In this document: in pieces, positions 1 through 57,580 of the stretch
Numbering within the stretch: the first letter of the stretch is position 1
Layout: each line of letters starts with the position of its first letter
Source of the DNA: Arcuatula senhousia
Taxonomy: Eukaryota > Mollusca > Bivalvia > Mytilida > Mytilidae
NCBI GenBank assembly: GCA_963971305.1
Contig: OZ020303.1
Location: 36,196,106 to 36,260,105 of the forward strand
Direction of reading: 5' to 3'
DNA length: 64,000 nt
Position numbers and translations under genes: made by a program
Notes under the pieces: model-generated
Told to the model about the DNA's origin: nothing
Seen by the model: the letters and a program-made list of their open reading frames with translations, nothing else
The model's database searches: none

Positions 1-600
1 CTGCGTAAATATTGCATGGGTGCATAGAAGTAATACACTTGCATGATATTTTATACAGAAATTCTTTTCCTTTTCTTTCTTTAAGTTTTATCTCAGAAGA
101 CCGACATTCACTTTTGCCATCATGGCCGCGGTTACCGTATACATGTGATTTTGCAACTTTTTGAATAATATTGAACTTACAGATGTGAAATTTGTATTGT
201 CTAAACGAGAATAAATTACTGAACAAGATCATACAAAAAAAATGAATCTAGGGGGGTCGGGGGGTCCGGGATCAAAATATAGGATCATAAAGTTGACCAC
301 GCCGAATTACAAAAAAAACGTATTTTTTTTTGCGTTTTCAGAGCCTGCCCCTGCTGAAACCATACGTAGTGGGTCAGATTTTTTTTGCTTTTTTTTCTGA
401 AAAGGGCACCACATAGACTAGAAACATGCAACAAATCAAAGTCTGGCTACTTTTATTAAAAGTTGAGTGAAAGCCCTAACAGGACCATACATCCGTACTA
501 AAGAGTGAAAATTACATCCCCCAAAACGTTTCACTCACCAGATATTCTTAATTTTCTGAGAGTTTACAGTTGTCGAATTCGGAGTTTTCCCGCACTGATG
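1..600. other. Intergenic, no gene recognised
   Basis: No ORF, splice-linked exon or RNA gene can be supported here. A G-rich run lies near 250-270 and A/T homopolymers near 230-400. It ends at the first motif-tiled element. Confidence 0.5.
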
Positions 601-604
601 CATA

Positions 605-890
605 TATATATGGTTATGAAACCTTTTTAGGGAATTTGAAGGAGGGTGGAGGGGTGGCTTGTAAGATTTTGTCGGGCAAGATTGTTTTCAAAATTTACCC
701 TGCGAAATAAATTATTCGTTTTCGTTTGTTCATTCTGCAGAATCTGGGCTTGCTATGTACAAATAAATTATTTTCTAGGGGGTCGGCGCCAGATTACTAG
801 TATATATTTTGCCGGCTTGATTATTTATTTCCAAAATCTCCTAAGCCCCCCCCCCTTTAAAATTGAACGTTTGTCCCGTCCCTCTCTTGA
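605..890. mobile_element. Motif-tiled MITE, copy 1 (AATTATTT type)
   Basis: A short AT-rich block is bounded by a G-rich left edge (GGGAATTTGAAGGAGGG) and a C-rich right edge (CCCCCTTTAAAATTGAACG...GTCCCGTCC) that are roughly inverse complements. The interior repeats AAATTATT/ATTATTTATTT-like words. Related copies lie at 1873-2155, 10010-10185 and 56968-57240. It has no coding capacity; the apparent 87-codon frame across it is incidental. It is probably a non-autonomous DNA transposon; boundaries are approximate. Confidence 0.5.
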
Positions 891-909
891 TGTTTGCTGG
901 TTGTGGTAG

Positions 910-1860
910 TGAAAAGATTTCTAACCACAGACATATAATATGACTTTACTAGTTGTTATGTCGTCAAATACAACTAATAGAGGAGGATTCCTACCCACAG
1001 ACATATAGCATGACTTTACTAGTTGTCATGTCTTATAATACAACCAATGAAGTAAGATTCTTACCCACAGACATATACTATGACTTTACTAGTTGTCGTG
1101 TCTTATAATACAACTAATGAAGCAAGATTTCTTATCCAGACATATATAACATGACTTTACTAGTTGTCATGTCTTAAAATACAGCTAATGAAGTAAGATT
1201 CCTACCCACAGACATATAGCATGGCTTTACTAGTTGTCATGTCTTCAAATACAACTAAAGAAGTAAGATTCTTACCCACAGACATATACTATGACTTAAC
1301 TAGTTGTCGTGTCAAATAATACAACTAATGAAGGACGATTCCTACCCACACAGATATAGTATGACTTTACTAGTTGTCATGTCTTAAAATACAACCAATG
1401 AAAGAAGATTCCTACCCACAGACATATAGCATGACTTTACTAGTTGTCATGTCTTAAAATACAACTAATGAAAGAAGATTCCTACCCACAGACATATAGC
1501 ATTACTTTACGAGTTGTCATGTCTAATAATACAACCAATGAAGGAAGAGTTTTACCCACAGACATATACTATGACTTTTACTAGTTGTCATGTCTTAAAA
1601 TACAACTAATGAAGTAAGATTCCTACTCACACACATATAGCATGACTTCACTAGTTGTCATGCCTTCAAATACAACTAATGAAGCAAGATTTCTTATCCA
1701 GACATATATAACATGACTTTACTAGTTGTCATGTCTTATAAAACAACCAATGAAGGAAGAGTTTACCCACAGACATATAGCATGACTTTAATAACTAATT
1801 GTCATGTCTTCAAATACAACAAAAGAAAGAAGATTCCTACCCACAGACATATACTTCAAC
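910..1860. repeat. About 70-bp minisatellite, 13 units
   Basis: About thirteen head-to-tail copies of a unit near 70 bp, recognisable by the phrases CCCACAGACATATA and GACTTTACTAGTTGTCATG, with starts stepping regularly (951, 1021, 1091, ...). In most units TAGTTGT and ACAACTA are exact inverse complements about 13 bases apart, so each unit can form a small hairpin. Units differ by scattered substitutions, which indicates an old array. There is no coding signal. Confidence 0.9.
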
Positions 1861-1872
1861 TTTCCAGTCATA

Positions 1873-2155
1873 TTCCTAAGGGATCGACCATTGAACTTGA
1901 AGGGGGGCTTGGTTTTTGCTAAAAAAATATTCTGAAAATTATTTATGATGAAAAAAAATATTTTGGCAGCTGAGGGTAAGAAAAAAATATTCTGAAGAAG
2001 GATTTTTGCCAAAAAAAATAATGCTGATAATGAAAAAAAATATTCTGTCGCGACGCCTTTGAAAAATAAATATTTTGTCCGTGCTCTGCGCGAAAAAAAT
2101 AATCTGATCAAAACAAAAAACTAACCCCCCCTTGTCAAGTTAAATGGTCCGTCCC
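1873..2155. mobile_element. Motif-tiled MITE, copy 2 (AAAAAATATTCTG type)
   Basis: The left edge GGGATCGACCATTGAACTTG and the right edge CAAGTTAAATGGTCCGTCCC are imperfect inverse complements, flanked by TAA on both sides (a possible 3-bp target duplication). The interior is tiled with AAAAAAATATTCTG-like words. The 107-codon frame on the - strand is an artefact of this tiling. Confidence 0.65.
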
Positions 2156-2159
2156 TAAA

Positions 2160-4690
2160 TCCAATAGCTCTGGGCTCTGGCTTTTGAATTTTTTATGTTA
2201 TATGCGTTATACCATAGGAAAAAGATCAAATGTTAAAAGTCTGAAAGGAACATACCTAGTTAACATCGACCCTAACTACTCTTCGGCGCAGAGCCTAGAG
2301 GCGTAACAGACAGCTTGTTAAACTCAGCTTTAATATTTTTAAAAAGGCCAAAGTCACACAAACACATAAACCAACAACAATGCCTGCCAATGTTAGTCAG
2401 TTATCTATATTTTTTAGTAATCAATCTACTTTCAGTTTAACCATGTTTTTATTATTGCTATATTTAGAATCTGTATATGGCACATGTCTCTGGGACGATG
2501 AATATTCATTAGTGGTAATGCGCATGTCATTGGAAATAAGGCTTTGTTAGTTGTAGTTAACGTTACAGGTTATGATGTAGAAAACTTCCGGCTAAAACAA
2601 ACAAAGGGCAGTAATTTTTCCCGCTAAACTGTCAAACTCACTTTATTTTAAAGCCGTCGTTTAAAAAAGAGCTTTGAAATGCACCAACCTTTTCCTTATC
2701 ACCGAGAAAATTAAAACTGTCTCAGCTTATCATTATCATAGACCTGTATATCAATTCCATCGCGCGGAGTGTGATACGCAAAATAGTCTCATCTCGCGAG
2801 AACTAGATAATATTGCACAACAGTTAGCGAAAAACATTTAACCCATCATATATCTATGAGTATTTACAAAGACCATAGGACCAACACATAAACCAGCTTA
2901 GGCGAGGGAATTTCCTAGCCATAATTGGTGTCAAAATTTAGATCTTTATTATTGATGATATTATCAAAATTTTTGCATTAAAAAGTTTTAAAATCGATAA
3001 AGTCTTAACGTGTTGTTATACAGGAAAATCAAATGGTAATTTTTTTAAAAATTATCTATCAAAACGCTATATTGCAAATGCATTGAAAAGAAGGGGGTTA
3101 AAATGATACTAGTCTCTAAACTTATATCCTCGACAATTGGTCGAAGACTTCAAGTTCTGTAACTTATGTGAATGTGTCATCAATTCATTAAACCTGTATC
3201 AGGTCTATTTTAATTCTGAATGCTGTTAAAAATTTATTTTCCATGGAGTGGTGATAAAGAATTTAATAAAATTACAAAGGCCCTGTCGGAAAAAGTATTT
3301 GATTGATTTGCATATACAGATTATGTTGAAAATGGTAAGTATACATACCAGACCACTGTTTGAAATTTCAGATCTAGCTGTTCCTTAAATAGTTTTTAAA
3401 GTGATCAATAAACGTGGAAAGACAGACAAAGTCTCTTAATTCTCCATTCGGGGCAGCCGCACTGATTACAGTTGAATTTGTTGAAAGTTTCAAAGATACT
3501 CACACGGATTCATACAGACGGACATCACAATTTGTTGTGAAAATATATCTGGCCATGCACGGCTTTACGTTGGTGACAAGTTTTGGTTAAAAATGTTCAA
3601 GGAAAAAAGTAAGAAAAGAAAAGTAAATAAAAAAGATCTCAACTTCAAACCCGAGGGACTCGTGTAATTATGAGCCATGTTAATTTAAATATTCCAAACC
3701 TTGACGTATTACCCGAACAGCAGCTGAGAATAGGTACACATGTACTACGTTATTTATGTGCCTTCGGAATTATATATAACTTGTTGTCGATCATGAAGTT
3801 TAGCGTCTAAATAAAGAGAGAGCTTTGCAATACTATTTACTTTCACTTGTGTATTTTTCCAGGGATTAATTAAAACTAAACTTTAGTTTTCTTATTTCCA
3901 GATTTTTCATAGTATCTTGGAATCGTATAGTGGTTATCAAAGGCTGTTGCTAGTTTCTTAAACAATGTTAAGTAACTGTTGCAGTGGCAGTAAAAAACTC
4001 TCCTCCCCGATTAGCCTTGTGTCCCCATCATTATTTTATGTTCATTGTATCACCACTTTCATGTTCATCGCCTGGATATAATTGAAGTCGTGATGCTTGG
4101 GAGTAAAGCAATGAATAAACAATTTACTAAGTCAGAGTGCATCATTTAACTGTTGTTCAAAATGTTTTCTACTATTTAATTAAAACAGCAACAGTGTTCC
4201 ACGCATATTGCGCCCAGTCGAAGAATCACCAGGGGTGCTCAGGGAATAAAAGTCGCTGCAATGTGTCATTTGCCTTTTAAGATATAGTGTGCCTTTTCTT
4301 TTTTTCAGAGAGAACTGCAGTCAAACGTGCCACGTGTAAGGGATGCATGCCGTACATATATATCATTCTGATTGATGATGGCACATATTCCATATTCTTT
4401 CGTTTTTAATTCTAGTCTCCTCGGGGATAATGCACCTTTTATTGTTTTCATTTAATTGTAGCCCTGTCTATCAAAAAATGCAACAGCTGGTCCTGGAATG
4501 GATGTCATGTTCAGAGGCAATACCTGTTGATTTTTTTTTTGCGCTATACGGCAAGTTCATGGACAATGGCATGAATGGACGAGTATAGCAAATTTAAACT
4601 TTTATTGGTTTGTGTACTTGAATAAGCCTTGATCTAAACAAGGATCTTTTGCTTATTTATTGTGGTAACTTGTGTAGAAAATCATTTAAA
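2160..4690. other. About 2.5 kb with no recognised gene
   Basis: Ordinary AT-rich non-coding sequence. No long ORF, domain, tandem repeat or clear inverted repeat could be supported. Confidence 0.5.
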
Positions 4691-4725
4691 AGAATCCGTC
4701 AATTTTTGCATATCACGTTCATCGC

Positions 4726-5283
4726 TTGAAATCGCGTCTTTTTCTTTACGATAAAAGAGACGATTTTAATTTTCAAATTATTAATTTTCCTAATCTACAG
4801 AGCAATATACATACTTCCCCTGCATACGGTGTTTATATTTCACAACTTATTCGATATGCCAGAGCTTGCACACATTTCACAGATTTTTTGATCAGACACC
4901 GATTTCTTCGTGACCGACTTTTGGAGCAGGGCTATAAGAAAATACGTCTCATACGATCCCTAAAAAAATTCTTTCTTCGTTATCAGCCACGAGTAGAAAA
5001 GTTCAAAATTGAGTTAAATATCCCTATTGTGTCTCACAACTATGTTGTGTTCTATGGTCATTACCGGATCCTAGGATCCCAATGGAAGAGGGAGGTTTGG
5101 CGCCATAAAATCTGGTTTAACCCACCATTTCGTTTGAAATGCCTGTACCAAGTCAGGACCATTGCGATCCACCCATTCTCCGGTATGACTGATTCGTTTT
5201 TGTCGTTTTCTCTGGACTATGAGATTGATCATTCAAGTTCGGTAGTTTTGTTATTGCCTTTATTTAACGCTGGACAAAGGTAA
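4726..5283 (+). pseudogene. Penelope-like RT C-terminal fragment
   Basis: The first ~110 codons match the region just after the RT active site of the fuller Naiad-type element at 18.5-19.2 kb: YDKRDDFNF, PAYGVYISQLIRYARAC and LLEQGYKK recur with small changes. The rest of the frame is not recognisable. There is no upstream catalytic region, so this is a dead 5'-truncated copy. It runs directly into a Naiad-type 3' region in the opposite orientation. RT-fragment identity is sure; clade assignment is moderate. Confidence 0.8.
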
Positions 5284-5345
5284 GGGTCTATAATTTTTGT
5301 AAAGTTCCTTAATAAACATCATCAAACCGACAATAGACGATAAAG

Positions 5346-5970
5346 AGATGTGGAATAAGTGTACGCGACACAACCAACATTAAAGAAACGGCAATTTAAA
5401 AAAAAATCACAATGGAAAACAGCCAGCAGTCTTCAACATGACCAGAGGTCACTGCTCGCCATCTTGCATTGACCCAAGACTAAAAATACAATACATAAGA
5501 TTCAAACAAATCCCTAGAATATCAAAGAAAGACCCATTTCTGGACATAAAACAAAAAACAGATAGTAGACAAGGACAAACAAAAGCTTTGATAAGGATTC
5601 CTGGCTTAGGACAGGCATATATAAAATGTGGCGGGGTTAAACTAGTTTTTTGGGCCCAACCTTCCCCCTATTGTTTATCTTGTACAAAGCACAAAAATAA
5701 CACACTTTAAAAATCAAATCGACAAATGTTCAATTCACCAAGAGAGAACCTGAGACAAGAGTACAATACGAGTACAACGAAACGTAAAGGAACTCCCTTG
5801 AGAACACTCGCAGTTACTGACAGCTAGCTAAGAAGCATTTATCGATTGATGTAAAAAAAGTCAAGCATATCGATTCTAAATCCAACATAACACTTCAAAC
5901 AACAAATGATTTAGTATTATATCATCATACAAAACCGACATATTTGATCGAATACCTGCATGAAGACAAG
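5346..5970 (-). mobile_element. Naiad-type 3' untranslated region, inverted
   Basis: The reverse complement matches the 3' region of the element at 19.26-19.58 kb plus 38.06-38.35 kb along its length. It includes an uninterrupted version of the TTAA site (near 5640-5650) that is split by the Kolobok-like insertion in the larger copy. Its outer end, GATGTGGAATAAGTGTA, is a recurrent end also seen near 23390, 25030, 28150, 38335 and 48030. The 90-codon frame inside is not a gene. Confidence 0.85.
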
Positions 5971-6455
5971 TAGACGACATCAAAAGAAGGATCTGCCTAA
6001 GAAGAACAAATGTAATACTGCTACAATGGTAAATTAATGCCAAGCGGGGCGTTTCAAAATCTAGACCTATTTTTATCGGGATGGATAAACTTACTGCGAA
6101 GGAGTTTGTATTTTTAATGCTTATATTTAATGAACACCCGCTCCATATGATAACTCAAGAACTATAAGTCTCAATTTGATGAAATCTGGTATGCAAATTC
6201 CTCAGTATAGTAGCTAAATTTCCTCCCGATCATTTGACATTGGCATAACACCCGTTCTACGCTAAGACACACGAAAAATGGCAAATTACTTAAAAAATGA
6301 AATTATTCAGTAATTCTTTTGTATTTTTTGTTTGCGTCTTTAAAATAAAAATCATTTGAGGAAATAATGTTTAAAAATTTAGCAACACCACTTTATCCGT
6401 ATAAATGATATCAAAGAAACAAAATTGCATGCATTTTGCAATGAAAACTTAACTT
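5971..6455. other. Spacer, no gene recognised
   Basis: Non-coding AT-rich sequence between the inverted Naiad 3' region and the hammerhead-bearing repeat. Nothing recognisable. Confidence 0.5.
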
Positions 6456-6621
6456 TGTTTATTAAATTTCGAAATTGTCTAAACCCTAAGGTTCTTCCTA
6501 CCCCAGACATAGGTTGATCATCTTAGTAATAATTTGGTTCCCCAATTTGGTATTTTTGGTTTTACTGTTCTATGCTCTTCATAATCATATAGTGTTTGGC
6601 ATTTTTAATATTTTTGGTAGA

Positions 6622-6665
6622 GCGCCTCTGATGAGTCTTAAATAGACGAAACGCGCGTCAGGCGT
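6622..6665 (+). ncRNA. Type I hammerhead ribozyme, copy 1
   Basis: All hammerhead parts are in order. Stem I 5' strand is GCGCCT (6622-6627). The core CTGATGA follows (6628-6634). Stem II is GTC/GAC with a 7-nt loop (6635-6647), then GAA (6648-6650). Stem III is ACGC/GCGT (6651-6658) with no loop. The cleavage triplet is GTC, ending at 6659. Stem I 3' strand AGGCGT (6660-6665) pairs over six positions with one G-U. The loop-less stem III is typical of retroelement hammerheads thought to act as dimers. Confidence 0.88.
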
Positions 6666-6978
6666 AGCAAAATTTATTGTCTGGAACTTTATTGTCATTT
6701 GTATTTTGAACACCCGTGAATGTTAGCACTGCTGGTGGAGTTTAAATTCCCCGAGGTTAGCCCGCTCCGCAACACTTTTGTGTTGGAGAAAACATCAAAG
6801 CTTTAAATTATCCGTTTATTAAATTTCAAAATTGTCTAAACCCTAAGGTTCTTCCTACCCCAGATATAGGTTGATCATCTTAGTATTAATTTGGTTCCCC
6901 AATTTGGTATTTTTGGTTTTACTGTTCTATGCTCTTCATAATCAAATAGTGTTTGGCATTTTCAATATTTTTGGTAGA

Positions 6979-7022
6979 GCGCCTCTGATGAGTCTTAAAT
7001 AGACGAAACGTGCGTCAGGCGT
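6979..7022 (+). ncRNA. Type I hammerhead ribozyme, copy 2
   Basis: Same arrangement as copy 1: GCGCCT, CTGATGA (6985-6991), GTC-loop-GAC stem II, GAA, stem III ACGT/GCGT with a terminal G-U, GTC ending at 7016, then AGGCGT. The only core-proximal change, C to T in stem III, keeps a wobble pair. The cleavage site lies 357 nt after that of copy 1. Confidence 0.87.
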
Positions 7023-7069
7023 AGCAAAATTTATTGTCTGGAACTTTGTTGTCATTTGTATTTTGACGT

Positions 7070-8287
7070 TATTCAAAGTAATAACGCTGGGAAGATCACG
7101 TAAAACACACCCGATTTTCCCCGATTTTGACACATATTTTGTCTATATTTTCTGTGATATTGCACATAGCATCAAAATTTGAACTGATTTTTTGAAAGGG
7201 ACCACAGAATTATAGAAATTTTGAATATTTTCATTAACTGCAAAGTAAAGATAATGGCGTTACGTAAAACACACCTTTAAAAAATCGGGGATGTTTTTTT
7301 TCCTGATTAAAAGTTTAAAAAGTTTAAAGTTTAAACTTTAAACTTTTCCTGATTGAGACCGAGTGTAGGACAATTAGAATAATTTATAGGCAAAAACATT
7401 TTTTTATTTATTAATGTTGTCATAAGATATATAAAACATGCTCTTTAATCACTTTAGTCAAGGCGTTATTTAATTGTGATCAGTAAAAGAACATCATATA
7501 ACTTCTTCGATTCAACCATGTCTTTACATATAGATATATGCGATTCCTACCAAAGAAACAATTTGTTAATAATAATGAAAATTTCTACATTTGACCTCTG
7601 ATATACGCGGAATAACCTAAGCAAATCCAACTTGTGATAAGTTTATGCATTTTTATACAAATGGGGGATTTCAATCACTTACAGCCGATTGGAAAACGAA
7701 ATTTTGTTATTTTTCAGAAATAAATGTTAAAAATTAAGGAAAAATGAATGCTAAAATACTTTTTTTGTGCCACACATATTTTTATCATTTACTTCTTTAC
7801 AATTTCTAGCTTTAGAATTGTATCCCATGCGTCCGGAATTTCACAGGAACCTTTTAACTTTGAAAAACGGCGAAATCTGCGTTTGGACGCCGTAAGGTAG
7901 AACGGACGATAAGTTAACTATAAATCCTACGTTAATGGAATGTTTTTGCATCAGAACTTGAGACAGTGTCAGGTGTACCCTTATGTTATGACCTTAACCT
8001 TGGGTGTTTAGTGAGCTACTTTGAGAAAATCTGGTATTTTAGAAAATGATAGATTTCAAGTTTTATGTTTTCATATTAGTTTTTGTATTAATGAACATGT
8101 AAGAGAATATACAATGAATTTATAATTCCGATTTTGCCAGCAGGCCATATGTACTTTGTTGTCCTAATTATAAACAATCTAAAAATTATGTGTGATTATC
8201 CAATCAATTATAAAATAAAAATATTTTGACATTTGTTGTAATCGTGTTATAGTATTTTCCGACTAATATAGGTAAATCGCCACCATC
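7070..8287. other. Upstream region of the esterase gene
   Basis: There is no ORF. A short perfect palindrome of AAAGTTTAAA-type words lies near 7310-7346. A weak TATA-like word lies near 8249, and the context just before the start codon (GCCACCATC) is Kozak-like. A promoter is expected here by position, but no element is certain. Confidence 0.4.
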
Positions 8288-53988
<45,701 letters not shown>

Positions 53989-54142
53989 ATATGTTTCATG
54001 GTTTAAGTGCTTTGTAACATCCATGACATGACTAAGGTTCTTTGTATCTTTTATGAACTTTAGTAATTATAATTAATCTTTTTATATATTTGTGTTACAG
54101 GACACATTGGAATCCAGTGGCACCCGTAATCCTCCTAGGGCA

Positions 54143-54148
54143 AATAAA
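54143..54148 (+). terminator. Candidate poly(A) signal of the esterase gene
   Basis: AATAAA 155 bp after the stop codon. Another AATAAA lies near 54263. Position only. Confidence 0.4.
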
Positions 54149-55135
54149 GGTTCTAGTTTCTCCTTATACAAATTGAAATTAGGTTTTGCTCTGATCCATA
54201 AATCATCAATATAATTTTTCTAGTTAAAATTCTTATTTGTATCTTTTAACCATGTTTTTTTTTAATAAAATAAAATAATGGTAAAATTAATATAAATAAA
54301 AATATATATTTTTGAATTATAGATTATTTATTTTTAAAAATCTTTATGGGGGTAATATTTCATTTTATCGTATATATTAAAACTTCATAATGTTTGAAAG
54401 TCAATAAGATCTGGAATCCTCCAAGTCTCAATTTCTCGTAGGACAAATTGGAATCTGATTTAATCTGAATTTAAATTAGTGCAAATCAAAATTCCATTTT
54501 AGTCTAGGAGAAATTGGATTTCCAATTTGTCTTAGGTGGATTCCTGATCCCTTTAAAGTTGGATTCCAATTTTTCCTGTATCATATACACATAACTTTAT
54601 GAAATACAGTACTGCTTATGTGTATCCACGCATGAAGGAAGAAAATAATTGTAGAAAATCTAATTATCAAGTAAAATTGGAAACCCACATGTACATACTA
54701 TATCCAACATGAATTACTCAATGAAAAAAATATAGTTCAGGTGCCATTGAATATAATGATATTATAATGAATTCAAGTAGTTTACCTGTTCAAGTGTTTT
54801 AAATTCCTTTGGAATCTTTAACTTTTTAAAGCCTTTAAGGATGGATAAGTGGCACAAAACTGTCGTTTGTATTTTTTTAGTCAATAATTCTAAATTTCCT
54901 CGGCTCTAAAACGAAAGAAGCAGAGATACCAATGGGGCATCCAAATTTCAAAAGACCGAGAGGGCAGAGACAAAACCAGAAAACACCATCAAGAACGGGA
55001 CAAAAACAGACAACATGCAAAACATGGAAACACAAAATAACTGAGAAACAAAAGTGGACTCAGCTGCTCCGGAAGAGTAAGCAGTTCCTGTTTGCTACAG
55101 CACACCCGTCGCGTTGCAATTAGTCCATTCAGCGT
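54149..55135. other. Downstream of the esterase, no gene recognised
   Basis: Contains short scattered repeats of CAAATTGGAATC-like words at 54160-54580. Nothing else recognisable. Confidence 0.5.
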
Positions 55136-55136
55136 G

Positions 55137-55525
55137 TCAAATCCGGTAAAGGAGGACAAAACAAAACCCTATGACAAACCAACATCTGCACTCATCTGAG
55201 AGATCGAGATCCCATATTTGTCTATAAGTGCATGATGTCTTCCGTAAAATTTCGTGAGTGAAGACAGCAACCGAGGAGCAACATAACCTTATGTTAGCAA
55301 TTTTTGCGTCAGACGTGTCGCTCTGCCAAGGAAATTGATGTAAGTCCAGCACGCTCTGGAGTAATGAATCAATTGAGATACGTAAACCCCATAAGCTGGA
55401 GCGGACGGAATGTTGCTACTCAGGAAGGGAAAGTTGACGATTGGAAAGTTGAAGTCATCAAGTTTGTCAACGTTGAATATATGATATAACAAAAGAGTCC
55501 CAGGAGCCTGAATCCCTTTCACCAT
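55137..55525 (-). pseudogene. Penelope-like RT C-terminal fragment, antisense
   Basis: 55525-55289 encodes LDDFNFPIVNFPFL, APAYGVYVSQLIHYSRAC and LTQKLLT, the same block as in the Naiad ORF and the 4.7-kb fragment. Similarity continues after a frameshift into 55352-55137 (EILRKTSCTYRQIWDL). Catalytic region absent; dead copy. Confidence 0.75.
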
Positions 55526-55639
55526 ACGAATCTCTTTTATGAATTATAACCCCTTAAAGGAAAAATTTGACTTTGACTCTTTGACTGGGACTTTTGTTGA
55601 GCTTTTTGTGCTAAAGGTTTAAGGCAGCAAAAGCTTCTA

Positions 55640-56290
55640 AGCCTACCTGGACCAGTTCCAGTTTAGATATTGCCATCACTTTGCATCCGTCGTCGTCGCC
55701 GTCTGTTTCAGTCTGTAGTTCGTTAACAATTTTTCAAAACTCTTCTCCTCTGAAACTAAAGAACAGAATTTAATGAAACAATAATGATTTATCCTAAGGA
55801 TGCCTTGCAAGAATTTTGCTTTGATTTTTGGTTAATCAAAAAACATGGCCGCCGTGGCTAAAAATAGATCGTGGGGTGTCAGACTACTTTTTTACTTGCA
55901 ATCTTTCTTCTTAATTATAAGCATCAAAAGATCTACAAAAGTGTATATTTGCCCTGGGAGCTTCTTGTTTCTATCTGCAATAGTTTTCATTCTATAGGAC
56001 AAATCATAAAAAACTTCGATGCAATGAAGACTTTTGTAAAGCTTAAGCAAGCAACATATTTCCTCAAATACAATAGTTTTCACTCTATAAAACAAAAACG
56101 CCAAAACTGCCAAAAAATCTAAACATATTTGTTTACCTTTAAAGGCAATAACCCCTATTATGGGTCATCTGACAACTAAATCCAATAGTGACTATTTTAC
56201 AGCTAAACGAGCTAAAGCTTTAAGCAAGTAAAAACTTTTCTCTATCTGTACAAGTTTTCATTATATAAGACAAAAACAGGACATAATCTG
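55640..56290. mobile_element. Scrambled pearl-like element remnant
   Basis: Starts with a decayed CTACCTGGACCAG...GTCGTCGTC 5' end like copy A. It then contains core-repeat pieces in inverted orientation (CTATCTGCAATAGTTTTCAT, GGGTCATCTGACAAC). Rearranged; no ORF. Confidence 0.6.
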
Positions 56291-56559
56291 ACATTGCCTT
56301 CGTCAGTTCAACTTACAAACTTTTTTAACGTTAATAAAAATATAAAGATATAACTAGCGAGTGAATATATAAATTATATCCTGAAACACTAATTACGAAT
56401 AAATTCTCAAGCACAAGCCTGTCTTGGAAGTACAAATTCTACAACTGAACATATAAAAAGGGACAAAACACAAGTCTGTAAAAACATATTTTGTCATTTG
56501 ACAAATAAATAAAACTTGGGCAGAAAAAAACACAAGAAAAACTGTTAGCAGCTGCTCAC

Positions 56560-57580
56560 AAATAAACACCCCGACCCATCCAAAACAATCAGATCAAATT
56601 TGAAAATAGATGGTGCATTTCTACATCGTGTAACAAAGATTGTGTGAATGTTTTATGAAACTCCATTGAGGGTTAAGGAGGAGTTGCGGATAAGAGATGG
56701 GTACCCCTTTGTGATTTGAGGGCTAAGTCCATGTTTTGCTATGGGAAACTTCAAAAATCGATCAGAACAATTTAAAAACACAATTGCACATCTACATTAT
56801 GTCACAAAGATTGTGTGAAAGTTTTATGAAAATCCATTGAGAGGTTTAGGAGGAGTTGCGGATAAGAGATGGGTACCCCTTTGTGATTTAAGGGCTAAGT
56901 CCATGTTTTGTTATGAGAAATCCAAAAAATCCATCAGATCAAATTCTAAAATTAATGGTGCACATTTAGGGGACGACCATTTGTTTCTGAGGGGGGCTGG
57001 CAGTTTCGGTCGAGAAAGATTATTTATTTTCAAAATTTTACTGGCTAGAATATTTATTTTTCGTCGCTACGCGGCAAGAATATTTATTTTCTGCATACAA
57101 TAGCTTAATTGAGCAAGGATATGGGACAGATTATTTATTTTCTTGCAACCAGAGGCCAGATTATTTATTTTCAACTTTTTCCAGGCCAAAATATTTATTT
57201 AAAAAAACTGCCATGCCCCCTTTCAAAATCAAATGGCCTTACCCTTTACATTATGTCACAAAGATTGTGTGAAAGTTTTATGAGAGGTTTAGGAGGAGTT
57301 GCGGATAGGAGATGGTACCCTTGTGATGTAAGTGATAAGTCCATGTTTTGCTATGGGAAATTCCAAAAATCAATCGGATCAAATTCTTAATTTGATTGTG
57401 CACATTTATATTATGTCACAAAGATTGTGTGAAAAAATATGAATATCCATTGAAGGGTTAGGAGGAGTTGCGAATCAGAGAATCGTACCCTATGGTGTAA
57501 CGGAAGGACGGACACACGGACGGACAGACACCCTTATCACTATATACCCTCCACTTTTCAAGCGGTGGTATAAAGAACAC
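56560..57580. repeat. Tandem family, ~180-bp units, interrupted by a MITE
   Basis: Units share TTATGTCACAAAGATTGTGT, GGAGGAGTTGCGGATAAGAG and ATGGGTACC. Copies begin near 56600, 56795, 57250 and 57410. The block ends with GGACGGACACACGGACGG and ACTTTTCAAGCGGTGG, a common repeat end also present inverted near 46330. Confidence 0.75.
56968..57240. mobile_element. Motif-tiled MITE, copy 4 (AATATTTATTTTC type)
   Basis: Inserted inside one unit of the 180-bp family. The ends GGGGACGACCATTTG and CAAATGGCCTTACCC are near inverse complements, with TTTA on both sides as a possible duplication. The interior has seven AATATTTATTTTC/GATTATTTATTTTC words. Confidence 0.75.

Larger units (their letters stand above)
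6456..7066 (+). mobile_element. Retrozyme-like tandem dimer (1.7 units)
   Basis: A ~255-bp segment (6456-6712) recurs directly at about 6812-7066, offset by ~357 bp. The 95 bp between the two copies occurs once, so the block is an incomplete tandem dimer of a ~357-bp monomer. Each copy carries a complete hammerhead ribozyme core. A dimer cut at both sites would release a 357-nt monomer (6660-7016). This is the layout expected of small non-autonomous hammerhead retroelements of animals. There is no ORF. Confidence 0.8.

Noticed and set aside
910..1860. Possible CRISPR-like array
   Set aside because: There are no unique spacers between repeats; it is a continuous tandem repeat in a eukaryotic genome.
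1788..2111. 107-codon frame on the - strand rich in Phe and Leu
   Set aside because: It is created by the A-rich tiled words of the MITE at 1873-2155 and has no domain.
5438..5710. 90-codon frame
   Set aside because: Lies in the inverted Naiad 3' region and is not conserved as a frame in the other copy.
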